Assembly (NCBI RefSeq): GCF_036057275.1
Contig: NZ_CP107945.1
Coordinates: 3,286,001 to 3,350,000 of the forward strand
Direction: 5' to 3'
DNA from: Streptomyces sp. NBC_00390
GTDB lineage: Bacteria > Actinomycetota > Actinomycetes > Streptomycetales > Streptomycetaceae
DNA length: 64,000 nucleotides
Shown piece after piece: positions 1-9,051 of this stretch (position 1 is the stretch's first letter; the number at the start of each line of letters is the position of its first letter). A program made the position numbers and the translations under genes. A model generated the notes under the pieces. That model did not search any database, was not told the origin of the DNA, and saw nothing but the letters and a program-made list of their open reading frames with translations.

Positions 1-2
1 AC

Positions 3-284
3 CTGGCGGCGGGCGCCGCGGGTACACCGGCGGAGGCGGGCGAGCGGCTCACGGGGCTGCTCAGCGCGGTGGGCTTCGCGATGCAGCCGCAGCTGCGGGC
101 GGATCTGCGGCCTGCGGCGGAGCGTTTTCTCAGCAGTGGCGGGGACTCGGGCGTGTGGCGCTACTTCAAGCGCCGCCGGCTGACGGTGCTGGGCCTGCCG
201 GGCGGCCTCCCGGTCCCGCGCAATGCGGCGGTCCGCCGCGTGGTGCGCAGGGCACGCCGCCTGAAGCGCGCGGCGCTGGGCTGA
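3..284 (+). CDS. C-terminal part of an unidentified protein
   Basis: An open frame enters from the left edge and stops at TGA 282-284, giving the last 93 residues. The first residues are Ala/Gly rich and the last 30 are strongly basic, ending in several Arg pairs. No domain is recognisable from this part. It may be the tail of a larger cytoplasmic or membrane-associated enzyme, but I cannot name it. It is the only thing left of the repeat-bearing spacer and the deletion scar, so it marks the left edge of the rearranged stretch. Confidence 0.55.
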   Translation: MAAGAAGTPAEAGERLTGLLSAVGFAMQPQLRADLRPAAERFLSSGGDSGVWRYFKRRRLTVLGLPGGLPVPRNAAVRRVVRRARRLKRAALG

Positions 285-603
285 GGGCCGGACCGCTTCC
301 GGGGGCTCCGGCTTCCGGCACCGGGCGGGGTCGGGGTCTGTTCCCCGCCCCGCCCTTTTCCGTTTCCGGGCTCCGCCCCGAACCCCGCGCTCCGCCGGTG
401 CCGCACGCACCCGTCGGGGCTCTGCCCCGAACCCCGGCCTCAATCGCCGGCGGGGCTCAGAACGGCACCCGGTCCGGACATCGCGGCCCGGGAACCTTCA
501 CGGCGGCGGGCTCGGAAGGGCACCGGCCCGGACATCGCGGCCCGGGAACCTTCACGCCGGCGGGGCGGACACGACCTGGTCCGGACACGCGGCCGGGGAA
601 CCT
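285..603. other. Spacer with repeats, no gene
   Basis: About 320 bases without a credible gene. It separates the end of the leftmost gene from the truncated TetR gene. The right half holds three spaced copies of a 28-29 base direct repeat. Open frames across it are Pro/Arg/Gly-rich and look like GC-driven shadows. Confidence 0.6.
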
Positions 604-608
604 TCACG
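474..608. repeat. Three direct repeats of 28-29 bp
   Basis: Copies lie at 474-502, 528-556 and 581-608. The first two are identical over 29 bases; the third lacks one base and has two or three changes. All end in CGGGGAACCTTCACG or a close variant. Copy starts are 54 and 53 bases apart and the spacers share little. The last copy runs into the 3' end of the TetR fragment, so the array may have grown by duplication of that gene end. Confidence 0.8.
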
Positions 609-865
609 CCGACGGCCCCAGCACCGCCCCCACGCCCGCCACCACCGCCGCCAGTCCCGTCTCGAAGCCCTCGTCGTGGTGGGCGAACAGTTCGAACCCC
701 GCTTCCGCAGCCAGCGGGTAGTCCGTCAGCCGTTCCGCTCGCGCGGCCAGGTCGTAGCCGGGGCCGCCCTGCGCCGGGTCCGGACCCATCGCCTGCTCCT
801 CGATGACGTAGCCGATCGTGTAGCTGTACGCGGTGAGCCAGGCCTCTTCGGCGGCGGGGCGGGGG
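604..865 (-). pseudogene. TetR-family regulator, C-terminal remnant
   Basis: The minus strand encodes about 85 residues ending at 604. They include AYSYTIGYVIEEQA, typical of the ligand-binding C-terminal domain of tetracycline-repressor-like regulators (TetR_C_1), followed by a helical tail with HHDEGFETGL. The N-terminal helix-turn-helix is missing: going upstream the frame dissolves near 850-865, directly against the monooxygenase fragment running the other way. In this family the regulator normally sits divergent from the flavin monooxygenase it controls, so both genes appear to have lost their 5' halves and shared promoter in one deletion. An internal ATG at 789 exists, but a product from it could not bind DNA. 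Confidence 0.75.
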
Positions 866-1637
866 CTTCGTCGCGATCTGCCCGCTGCCCGGCACCGCCG
901 ACTTCCAGCTCGTCGCCCGGTTCACCGAGGGCTCCCGGGACACCTCGCCCGACGGCGTACGCGGCCTGGTCGCGGCCCGCACCCATCTCGCGGCCGCGGA
1001 CGTCACCGAGGTGCGCTGGTCCTCGGACTTCAGGCCGCGCGCGGCCATGGCCGGCCGCTTCCGCGAGGGGCGCGTCTTCCTGGCCGGAGACGCCGCCCAC
1101 ATTCACTCCCCCGCCGGCGGCCAGGGCCTCAACACCAGTGTCCAGGACGCGTACAACCTCGGCTGGAAGCTCGGCCGGGTGCTGCGGCACCGCGCTCCGG
1201 AGTCCCTGCTCGACACCTACGAACAGGAGCGGCTGCCCGTCGCCGAGCAGATGCTGGGCCTGTCGACCCGCATCCACCGCGGCGAACAGGAGCGCGGCAA
1301 GGAGACCCGGCAGTTGGGCCTCGGATACCGCGGCGGTCCGCTGTCATGCGGCGGAGCTGGGGCTCTGGAGGCGGGCGACCGCGCGCCTGACGGGCCGCTG
1401 CCGGGCGGCGGACGGCTCTTCGACCTCCTGCGCGGCCCGCACTTCACGCTGCTCGCGGTGGACACCGACGCCGAACTGCCGCCCCTGGACGGGGCGCAGG
1501 TGCACATCCACCGGATCGACGCGTACGAGCCGTACGGCAAGGGCCTGTTCCTGATCCGGCCCGACGGCTGCATCGGGTGGGCCGGTGCGGACGCGACCGG
1601 CCTTGTCACCTACCTCGGACGCGTCACGCGCTGCTGA
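866..1637 (+). pseudogene. FAD-dependent aromatic monooxygenase, 5'-truncated
   Basis: About 255 residues in one frame match the second half of class A flavin monooxygenases of the rifampicin/tetracycline-hydroxylating type. The FAD motif GRVFLAGDAAHIHSPAGGQG and the helix motif NTSVQDAYNLGWKL are intact, followed by the thioredoxin-like C-terminal domain with APDGPL, GRLFDLLRGPHF and PDGCIGW. The N-terminal Rossmann GxGxxG and DG regions, about 240 residues, are absent. No start codon with a ribosome site precedes the fragment; the frame begins against the TetR remnant. The last 14 bases overlap the end of the convergent exporter gene. Without the Rossmann fold it should not bind FAD. Confidence 0.8.
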
Positions 1638-2280
1638 GCGAGAGCTTCACGGCGAAGCCGAGGAACAGCGCACCGGCCGCCGATGTGGCCCCCGCCGACA
1701 GGCGCTTGCGGCGGCGGAAGGCGGCCGCGAGATGAGTGCCGGTGAATATCAGCAGGGTCAGGTACAGCACGCTCGCGACCTGAGCGAGCCCACCGAGCAC
1801 GACGAAGGACAGCGCCGGGTAGGCGTACCCGGGGTCGACGAACTGCACGAAGAAGGCGATGAAGAAGAGGATCGCCTTCGGGTTGAAGAGGCTGATCACA
1901 AAGGCCCGGCGGAACGGGCGTTCGCCGTCCGCCGCGGTTTCGGAGGCCCCCGCCGGCTCGGCCGTCAGCTCGCGGCGGGTGCGCCACATCGACCAGGCGG
2001 CCCGCAGCATCCCGACCGCCAGCCAGGTCAGATAGCCGGCGCCGGCGAACTTCACGATCCCGAAGAGCAGGTCGTTGGCCTGCAGCAGCGAGGCGACGCC
2101 CGCCGCGGACAGCACCATCAGAACGGTGTCACCGCACCACACACCTGCGGCCGCCCGGTACCCCGTGCGCACGCCCCGCCGCGCGGCGACCGAGAGCACG
2201 TACAGCGAGTTCGGCCCCGGAAGGAGAATGATCAGAACGAGCCCTGCGAGATAGGTCGGCAGATCGGTGACACCCAGCAT
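1624..2280 (-). CDS. LysE/RhtB-family amino acid exporter, LeuE-like
   Basis: 218 residues of a six-helix inner-membrane exporter of the LysE/RhtB family, which expels amino acids such as leucine or homoserine. The family signature GPNSLYVLSVAARRGVRTG follows the first helix, and FNPKAILFF marks the fourth. I chose ATG 2280 because MLGVTDLPTYLAGL is the usual family N-terminus; ATG 2319 in frame would add 13 untypical residues. No clear Shine-Dalgarno precedes 2280; instead a perfect 10-bp inverted repeat covers 2285-2314. The gene lies 63 bases downstream of the methylmalonyl-CoA mutase gene on the same strand, so read-through is possible. The substrate cannot be told from sequence. Confidence 0.85.
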   Translation of the reverse strand: MLGVTDLPTYLAGLVLIILLPGPNSLYVLSVAARRGVRTGYRAAAGVWCGDTVLMVLSAAGVASLLQANDLLFGIVKFAGAGYLTWLAVGMLRAAWSMWRTRRELTAEPAGASETAADGERPFRRAFVISLFNPKAILFFIAFFVQFVDPGYAYPALSFVVLGGLAQVASVLYLTLLIFTGTHLAAAFRRRKRLSAGATSAAGALFLGFAVKLSLSSA

Positions 2281-2284
2281 GAAG

Positions 2285-2314
2285 CGGAGTGTCGCACACG
2301 AGTACGACACTCCG
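2285..2314. promoter_or_regulatory. Perfect 10-bp inverted repeat before the exporter gene
   Basis: CGGAGTGTCG, ten bases, then CGACACTCCG. The arms are exact complements. It sits 5-34 bases upstream of the exporter start and 30 bases past the mutase stop. It could be an operator for the exporter or a terminator hairpin for the mutase; no T-tract follows, but that is normal here. Confidence 0.6.
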
Positions 2315-2343
2315 CCCATGCGTTCCGGATGGCGGAAACCTGA

Positions 2344-3924
<1,581 letters not shown>

Positions 3925-4161
3925 GTGACTGTGCCTCCCGCTGGAGCTGCTTGCCGTGACAAACGTCGCGACGGACTGCAGCGACGGGCATGTGGCCAGT
4001 GGAGAGCCCCTTGCTGGGAGCCTGCTCACAGCCGTGTCCCTGCCGCCCGGTCCGTGTCGGCGCCGTCTCCCAACTGTTACCCCCATGATGCGCGCGATTA
4101 CGCAACCGGGCCCGCAGGGAACCAGTCTCATCAGGCACACATGCCTTTCAGGGGGACGACC

Positions 4162-5019
4162 ATGCTCAGGAAGAACGTTGCGCTCAGAACACTCGCCGCG
4201 GCGGCCGCACTGGCCGTGACGGCCACGGTGGCCGGCTGCTCCGCGCAGGCCGCGACCGGCCCGTCGGGCGGCGACGACAAACCGAGCACAGCGCCCACGT
4301 CGAAGAAGCCGACGCCGTCGGCGTCCGAGCCGGACGAGAGCACGCAGTCGCCGTCGCCGAGCGCGTCCGCATCGACGCCGGCGCCCGAGACCGTGATGGC
4401 ACCGGGCGCGAAGGGCGACCAGGTGAAGGAGCTGCAGGCACGGCTGGCGCAGATCGGCTGGTTCGACGACAAGCCGACCGGTTCCTACGGGCCGGTCACC
4501 ACCAGCGCCGTCAAGGGCTTCCAGGGCAAGCGCGGTCTGCCCACCACCGGCACCACGGACACCGTGACCTGGCAGAAGCTTCTCGGCATGACCACGAAGC
4601 CGACGCGTGCCGAGCTCGACGGCACGACGGTCGAGAAGCCGAAGGCGAAGCCGGACCCGCGCTGTATGACGGGCCGGGTGCTGTGCATCAGCAAGACCAC
4701 CCGCACCCTGTCCTGGATGGTCGACGGCAAGGTGCTCTCGACGATGGACGTGCGCTTCGGCTCGCAGTACACGCCGACCCGCGAGGGGCAGTTCAACGTG
4801 GGCTGGAAGTCCCGGGACCATGTCTCGACGCTGTACCACACCCCCATGCCGTACGCGATGTTCTTCAGCGGTGGCCAGGCGGTGCACTACTCGTCCGACT
4901 TCGCGGCGCGCGGCTACAACGGCGCGTCGCACGGCTGCGTCAATGTCAGGGACAAGGGGAAGGTCGCCGCGCTCTTCGACCAGGTGCGGACGGGCGACAG
5001 GGTCGTCATCTACTGGTGA
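4162..5019 (+). CDS. L,D-transpeptidase lipoprotein with peptidoglycan-binding domain
   Basis: 285 residues. A lipoprotein signal ends at lipobox VAGC (Cys26), followed by a Ser/Thr/Pro-rich linker to about residue 78, a peptidoglycan-binding domain (82-143, [20 protein letters not shown]) and a YkuD L,D-transpeptidase domain (about 168-285). His242 and the motif SHGCVNV with His257 and Cys259 are the catalytic elements, so the enzyme should form 3-3 cross-links in the wall or attach protein to it from the outer face of the membrane. ATG 4162 has GGGGGA seven bases ahead; the in-frame ATG 4141 lacks a site. It diverges from the mutase gene over 237 bases. Confidence 0.9.
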   Translation: MLRKNVALRTLAAAAALAVTATVAGCSAQAATGPSGGDDKPSTAPTSKKPTPSASEPDESTQSPSPSASASTPAPETVMAPGAKGDQVKELQARLAQIGWFDDKPTGSYGPVTTSAVKGFQGKRGLPTTGTTDTVTWQKLLGMTTKPTRAELDGTTVEKPKAKPDPRCMTGRVLCISKTTRTLSWMVDGKVLSTMDVRFGSQYTPTREGQFNVGWKSRDHVSTLYHTPMPYAMFFSGGQAVHYSSDFAARGYNGASHGCVNVRDKGKVAALFDQVRTGDRVVIYW

Positions 5020-5076
5020 CGCACCGAATGGGAAGGACCCGCTGGTGACGGACCGGGAATGCGGTCCAGGATCAGG

Positions 5077-5115
5077 GGCGCGGGCGGGACCGGGGGAACG
5101 TGTCCCGCCCGCGCC
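5077..5115. terminator. 14-bp stem terminator hairpin
   Basis: GGCGCGGGCGGGAC (5077-5090) pairs exactly with GTCCCGCCCGCGCC (5102-5115) around an 11-base loop. It lies between two convergent genes, 58 bases past the transpeptidase and 130 past the anti-sigma gene, and can serve both. Confidence 0.8.
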
Positions 5116-5245
5116 ATTTGCACCGAGCCGTAGGTACGGGGGGAACCCCGGCTCAGGCGCCGCCGATGACCAGTCGGCTCACTCTCTACTGCGCCGTAGT
5201 CTCAAAAAACGTCACACCTGACGGCGCAGCGAAGAAAATCGCAGG

Positions 5246-6277
5246 TCAGACCAGGCGCCACAGCGGCGCGAGCGGGGCCGTCGGCAGGCTCGGTACAGCC
5301 ACGGAGGCGTTCTCGCGGGACGACCGGGAGACGGCCGCTGCGAGCGGGTCGGCGGCAGAGCCACCGACAAACGCCTGGTCGGAGTCCCTGTCGTCGGAGT
5401 CCGATCCGTTCGAATCGCCGCTGCCGGAGTCCCGGTCGTCGCCGCCCGTGACGTCGCCTGAGTCGGTGCCGTCGCTGTCGCCGCCGAGCAGCCTGTCGCA
5501 GAAACGCTCCACGCGCTCGGCACCCTTGGCGGCGTCTTCCAGACGACGCTTGCGCTCCCAGTCGATTCGGCCGCTGCGGTAGTCCTCGCAGGCCTTGACG
5601 GACCTGCGGTACAGCTCGCCGCCCGTGCCGTCGTGGTCCTTGCCGAGCTGCTCCCGCCCCTCGTCGGACGGCTGCCCGTCCGGGGTGCGTGTGGCCTCCT
5701 GGCCCGGCGCCGGGCTCCCCCCGTCGGCCGGGGTCGGCGCCGGCGACGTGGTGATGCCGCCCGGTGGTTGCGCAGGGGTGGCGGGCCCCTGGCCGGTGGG
5801 TGGTTCCGAGACGAGCGGTCTGGGCGTCGCGGCCGCGGAGACCGACGACGCGGGCAGAGGATTGCCGTGTCCGCCGAAGGGTGCGGGCAGCACGCCGGCG
5901 CCCGCGGCGACCGCCACGCCTCCGAGAGCGCACCCGGCGACCGCCGCGGCGATACCGAACCGTACGGGGCGGGCGGTGCGCGCGGCCTTGGACGGGCTGC
6001 CACGACGGACGACGCGTACCGCGCCGACGCTGTCGCCGACGGGGCCCGCGGCATCGGCCGCTTCGGCCCGGACCTTGCCGTACGCGGCCATCGCCGCCGC
6101 CTCGCCGGGCAGTTCTCCGTCCTCGTGCCAGTACGCGCCGCTCCGGGCGCTGTTCAGGGTCTCGGAAAGACGTGCGGCCTGAACGCGGGCACGTTCGTCG
6201 GTGGCCTCGACCGGTTCACCGCGCAACAATCGTTCCGCCGCGTCCCTGTCAAGCCACTCGTACCGCTTGTCGGCCAT
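5246..6277 (-). CDS. Putative transmembrane anti-sigma factor
   Basis: 343 residues. The N-terminal 105 residues are cytoplasmic and charged (MADKRYEWLDRDAAERLL), then one membrane segment (about 106-128, FGIAAAVAGCALGGVAVAAG), a Pro/Ser/Thr-rich outer region, a short helical module with ACEDYRSGRIDWERKRRLED, and a very acidic Asp/Ser/Gly tail (about 270-305). The gene's ATG overlaps the TGA of the ECF sigma gene by one base (TGATG), so the two are translationally coupled. That layout, one membrane pass and a soluble N-terminus next to an ECF factor, is what anti-sigma factors show. I see no zinc-type HxxxCxxC motif. The extracellular signal is unknown; the acidic tail could bind cations. Confidence 0.75.
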   Translation of the reverse strand: MADKRYEWLDRDAAERLLRGEPVEATDERARVQAARLSETLNSARSGAYWHEDGELPGEAAAMAAYGKVRAEAADAAGPVGDSVGAVRVVRRGSPSKAARTARPVRFGIAAAVAGCALGGVAVAAGAGVLPAPFGGHGNPLPASSVSAAATPRPLVSEPPTGQGPATPAQPPGGITTSPAPTPADGGSPAPGQEATRTPDGQPSDEGREQLGKDHDGTGGELYRRSVKACEDYRSGRIDWERKRRLEDAAKGAERVERFCDRLLGGDSDGTDSGDVTGGDDRDSGSGDSNGSDSDDRDSDQAFVGGSAADPLAAAVSRSSRENASVAVPSLPTAPLAPLWRLV

Positions 6278-7062
6278 CACATGTCCTTCTGCGTCCGCAG
6301 GCGTGATTGCGTCACACCGGCGGGCGCCGAGGCGGCGGGCCGGTGGCGGCGCTGCGGAGGCAGTCCATTGAGGTCGGGCGGGGGCTCCGCGGCTGCGTTC
6401 CCGGGTATGTGGCCGGGGTCGTCCGCATCGGCCGCGCCCGCCACAGCGTCCGCGCCGAGCAGTTCGGCCAGCCGCTTCAGTCCACGGTGGGCCGCGGTAC
6501 GCACGGCGCCGGGCCGCTTGCCCAGCGTCTTGGCGGCGCTCTTCGCGTCGAGGCCGACCACGACCCGCAGGACGACCGCTTCGGCCTGGTCCTGCGGCAG
6601 CTGCGCGATGAGCGCCATGGTGCTGTCCGTGGATATCGACTCCATGGCCTCGACGGCGGTGTCGCAATCGGCGGGCTTGCCCGTCAGCTCGGTCTCGTCA
6701 CCGCCGATGGCGGGCCGGCGTCCCCGCATCCGTATGTGATCCAGTGCACGGTTGCGGGCGATCCGGGCGGCCCAGCCCCGGAACCGGTCGGCGTCACCGC
6801 TGAACCGGTCGAGGTCGCGGGCTATCTGCAGCCAGGCCTCGGAAGCAACATCCTCCGCGTCGGCCTCACCGACGAGAGTGCGCACATAGCCGATCAGCCG
6901 CGGATGCACCGCGCGGTACACAGCACGGAAAGAATGCTCGTCCCCGTCCTGCGCGGCGAGTACAGCGGCGGTCAGCTCCGCGTCGTCCCCCAGCACTACC
7001 TCTACCTGTTTCCGAACGTGCAGCTGGTCACCACTGCCGCGCCACCGTGCGCGAATCAGCAC
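6277..7062 (-). CDS. ECF-family RNA polymerase sigma factor
   Basis: 261 residues from GTG 7062. Region 2 is clear (FRAVYRAVHPRLIGYVRTLV, then EADAEDVASEAWLQIARDL and FRGWAARIARNRALDHIR), and region 4 carries LIAQLPQDQAEAVVLRVV and GKRPGAVRTAAHRGLKRL. A Pro/Ala-rich tail of about 50 residues follows. GTG 7062 is chosen because GAGGA precedes it by six bases; GTG 6996 (VLGDDAEL) is the alternative. It is cotranscribed with the anti-sigma gene (overlap TGATG). A tandem palindrome at 7095-7115 lies 33-53 bases upstream, where a promoter should be, so expression may be controlled by a repressor or by the factor itself. The regulon is unknown. Confidence 0.85.
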   Translation of the reverse strand: MLIRARWRGSGDQLHVRKQVEVVLGDDAELTAAVLAAQDGDEHSFRAVYRAVHPRLIGYVRTLVGEADAEDVASEAWLQIARDLDRFSGDADRFRGWAARIARNRALDHIRMRGRRPAIGGDETELTGKPADCDTAVEAMESISTDSTMALIAQLPQDQAEAVVLRVVVGLDAKSAAKTLGKRPGAVRTAAHRGLKRLAELLGADAVAGAADADDPGHIPGNAAAEPPPDLNGLPPQRRHRPAASAPAGVTQSRLRTQKDM

Positions 7063-7094
7063 GCTACGTCCTCGTACGGCTCCACGTCCATGCC

Positions 7095-7115
7095 TTGTAC
7101 AACTTGCAACAAGTT
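7095..7115. promoter_or_regulatory. Overlapping palindromes upstream of the sigma gene
   Basis: TTGTACAA (7095-7102) is self-complementary and overlaps AACTTG-CAA-CAAGTT (7101-7115), arms exact. This AT-rich island stands out in a region above 65% GC and sits in the expected promoter region of the ECF gene. It is a candidate operator; the cognate protein is not apparent. Confidence 0.55.
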
Positions 7116-7196
7116 TGGGACCGAGCGCGCGGTGTGACAGAAACAGCACGCTCGGCGCAGAGACTAGTACGGGGCGCCACGGCGCCTCCCAAGAAC

Positions 7197-7240
7197 GACG
7201 ACCGGGGCCTCTCCTGTGGGGGGTGGCGGCCCCGGTCGTC
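7197..7240. terminator. 13-bp stem hairpin
   Basis: GACGACCGGGGCC (7197-7209) pairs perfectly with GGCCCCGGTCGTC (7228-7240) around 18 bases. It is the second of two hairpins between the end of the 186-residue gene and the sigma gene, so it probably backs up the first terminator. Confidence 0.65.
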
Positions 7241-7266
7241 CTTGCGAGAAACGCGAGAAGAAGAGA

Positions 7267-7294
7267 AGGCGCACCGCCCTGAGGCGGTGCGCCT
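7267..7294. terminator. 12-bp stem terminator, tetraloop
   Basis: AGGCGCACCGCC, loop CTGA, GGCGGTGCGCCT, a perfect stem. On the minus strand it follows the stop at 7331 by 37 bases and is trailed by a pyrimidine-rich run, so it should terminate the 186-residue gene. Confidence 0.8.
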
Positions 7295-7330
7295 TTCGCT
7301 GTGTGCCGGGCCGGCTCCCTGCCCATCGCG

Positions 7331-7891
7331 TCAGCCGGTGACGCGTGCCCTGCGGGAGACCGCGGCGCGCAGCACCCGCCGGCCCTCCGTCGACAGCTCC
7401 AGCGCCTGGCGCAGGCCCGTGCCGGGCTGCGGCTCCGTCAGGATCTCCAGAATCTGTATCTGGCGTCGCAGTTCGCCCGAGACGAGCGGTCCCGCCCCCT
7501 CGGCGTCACCTTTGCGGCAGCGCTCCAGCGTCTCGGGCTCGCAGCTGCCGACATCGAAGCGGCGGTGGACCTCGAGCGCCGCGACCGAGCAGTCGTCGGC
7601 CCATTCACGCAGTGGCGCCGCGTTCCACTCGGAAGGTGCCGCACCCAGCATCCGCCGTACCAGCGCGGCCGATTCGTCCCGCGCGTCGGCGTCCTCCATG
7701 GACTGTCTGGCGGCGGCCAGGCGTCCCGACCAGTCCTCCTCGCCGCCCACCAGGCCCGCCCACAGGGGACGCAGCGTGTCGTCCTCGGAGCCGAGCAGGG
7801 GCAGGCAGCGGTCCAGGCAGGCGAGGCCACTGGCGGCGAGACCCCGCTCATCCGCCTGTGCGATCAGTTCCGTCAGGTTCTTGGACGCCAT
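7331..7891 (-). CDS. Conserved hypothetical soluble protein
   Basis: 186 residues, no signal peptide or membrane segment, mostly helical. Cysteines occur in SGLACLDRCLPLL, in DDCSVAALEVH, in VGSCEPETLERC, and I see no metal-binding spacing. The N-terminus MASKNLTELIAQADERGLAASGL starts at ATG 7891. The sequence reads as a real Streptomyces protein by codon bias and is followed by a strong terminator, but I do not recognise the family. It stands alone between the DUF4328 gene and the ECF sigma gene, all on the minus strand. Confidence 0.75.
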   Translation of the reverse strand: MASKNLTELIAQADERGLAASGLACLDRCLPLLGSEDDTLRPLWAGLVGGEEDWSGRLAAARQSMEDADARDESAALVRRMLGAAPSEWNAAPLREWADDCSVAALEVHRRFDVGSCEPETLERCRKGDAEGAGPLVSGELRRQIQILEILTEPQPGTGLRQALELSTEGRRVLRAAVSRRARVTG

Positions 7892-8116
7892 CGGACGCCT
7901 CCCATCGCGGACGAAGTACCTGACCTTACTGCGCTCGATGGCTCGTTTTCGTCACTTCCTGGCCAAAAGACTTCTGGCGGACCGATCGTTTCGCACACTG
8001 CTGCAGCACACCTCCGTTACATTCTGCGCACCTGAACTCGGTCTGCGGGCAGCCCTGTTGAGAGCCATCCGCGAAGGGGACGGACCGCGGTGCGGGTCCG
8101 CGCGCCCCGGGCGGGC

Positions 8117-8899
8117 TCACACCGCGACCGGCTCCGGGCCGCGCAGGGCCTTGGCGTGCTGCATCCGCGTCACCTTGTGGACGAAAACGATGGCGAGCAC
8201 GGCGGCGCCGATGTCCACCAGGCAGGAGATGGCGAGAAAGTCCGCTGCCGTGCTGATCTCGGGCCCGGAATCGGCCTTGTCGTACTGGCGCTCCGCGGCT
8301 CGGCCGAAGAGCCAGGTCGCGAGGAATCCCGTCCACCACAGGCTGACGAGCCCCTCGTTGCCCCGGTAGGGGTCCTGGCGGCTCGCTTTCCACACGTCGG
8401 CGGCGACACTGCGCGGGATCCACAGGTTGGCGAGGGGGACGAACCAGCCGCCGATGGCCCACCCGGAGTTCCGGGTCATCAGGTCGGGCGCGAAGACGCC
8501 CGCATTGGCGCGCACCCGTGAGAACCACACGAGAAAGACGACAGCCGTCGCCAGGAACGCCACCGCCTCGAACCCGGAGGCGATCACCATCCACAAGTCG
8601 GCCTGGTCGGCCTCGTCGATGGCGTACGCGGCAGATCCGCCGTCCGTGAAGCTGTTCACCACCCGCCGCACGTTGAGAGAGGCGGCGACGGCGGCGAGGT
8701 CGGAGACGATGACGAGGCCGAGCAGCGCCACGACGGCGCGCCCCAGCCCCACCGGCGATCTGAGCATCGGCAGCCACCGCCGGCCCGGCATCGCCGGGGC
8801 GGCCGGCGGCCCGGCCGGCCTTCTCGCGGCCGCGGCACAACCGTCGCACAGACCGTCACCGGTCGCGGCCGCATGCGTGCCGCATCTGGAACAGAGCAT
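8117..8899 (-). CDS. DUF4328 membrane protein with N-terminal zinc ribbon
   Basis: 260 residues. The N-terminus has a four-Cys ribbon (CSRCGTH, then CDGCA; residues 3-21), a Pro/Ala linker, and then the DUF4328 membrane domain with four or five helices. The diagnostic block is NSGWAIGGWFVPLANLWIPR followed by DVWKAS and SLWWTGFLATWLFG. These proteins are widespread in actinobacteria and their job is unknown. A ribbon plus membrane domain suggests a small zinc-binding or protein-binding head on the cytoplasmic side. Start ATG 8899. It has no operon partners: the next genes on either side are over 150 bases away. Confidence 0.85.
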   Translation of the reverse strand: MLCSRCGTHAAATGDGLCDGCAAAARRPAGPPAAPAMPGRRWLPMLRSPVGLGRAVVALLGLVIVSDLAAVAASLNVRRVVNSFTDGGSAAYAIDEADQADLWMVIASGFEAVAFLATAVVFLVWFSRVRANAGVFAPDLMTRNSGWAIGGWFVPLANLWIPRSVAADVWKASRQDPYRGNEGLVSLWWTGFLATWLFGRAAERQYDKADSGPEISTAADFLAISCLVDIGAAVLAIVFVHKVTRMQHAKALRGPEPVAV

Positions 8900-9051
8900 G
8901 CCGAGAGACCCCCCACGGGTTCGAAGAAAGGAACGGCGTTCCCTCCCCGGAACGGCCGTAAGCGGAACATACGCCTCCGGCGCGCTGCCGGTCCAGCACG
9001 AATCCGCAGCTCATCCGTGGTTCATCGACGTCGCGAGCGCCATGCTCAGCC

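Noticed and set aside
474..608. The three 28-29 bp repeats as a CRISPR array
   Set aside because: Only three copies with a degenerate third, spacers of about 25 bases with shared GC-rich sequence, and no cas genes in the window.
3925..4932. N-terminal extension of the mutase frame up to 862 residues
   Set aside because: The extension is antisense to the transpeptidase gene and has no family similarity; ATG 3924 has a good ribosome site.
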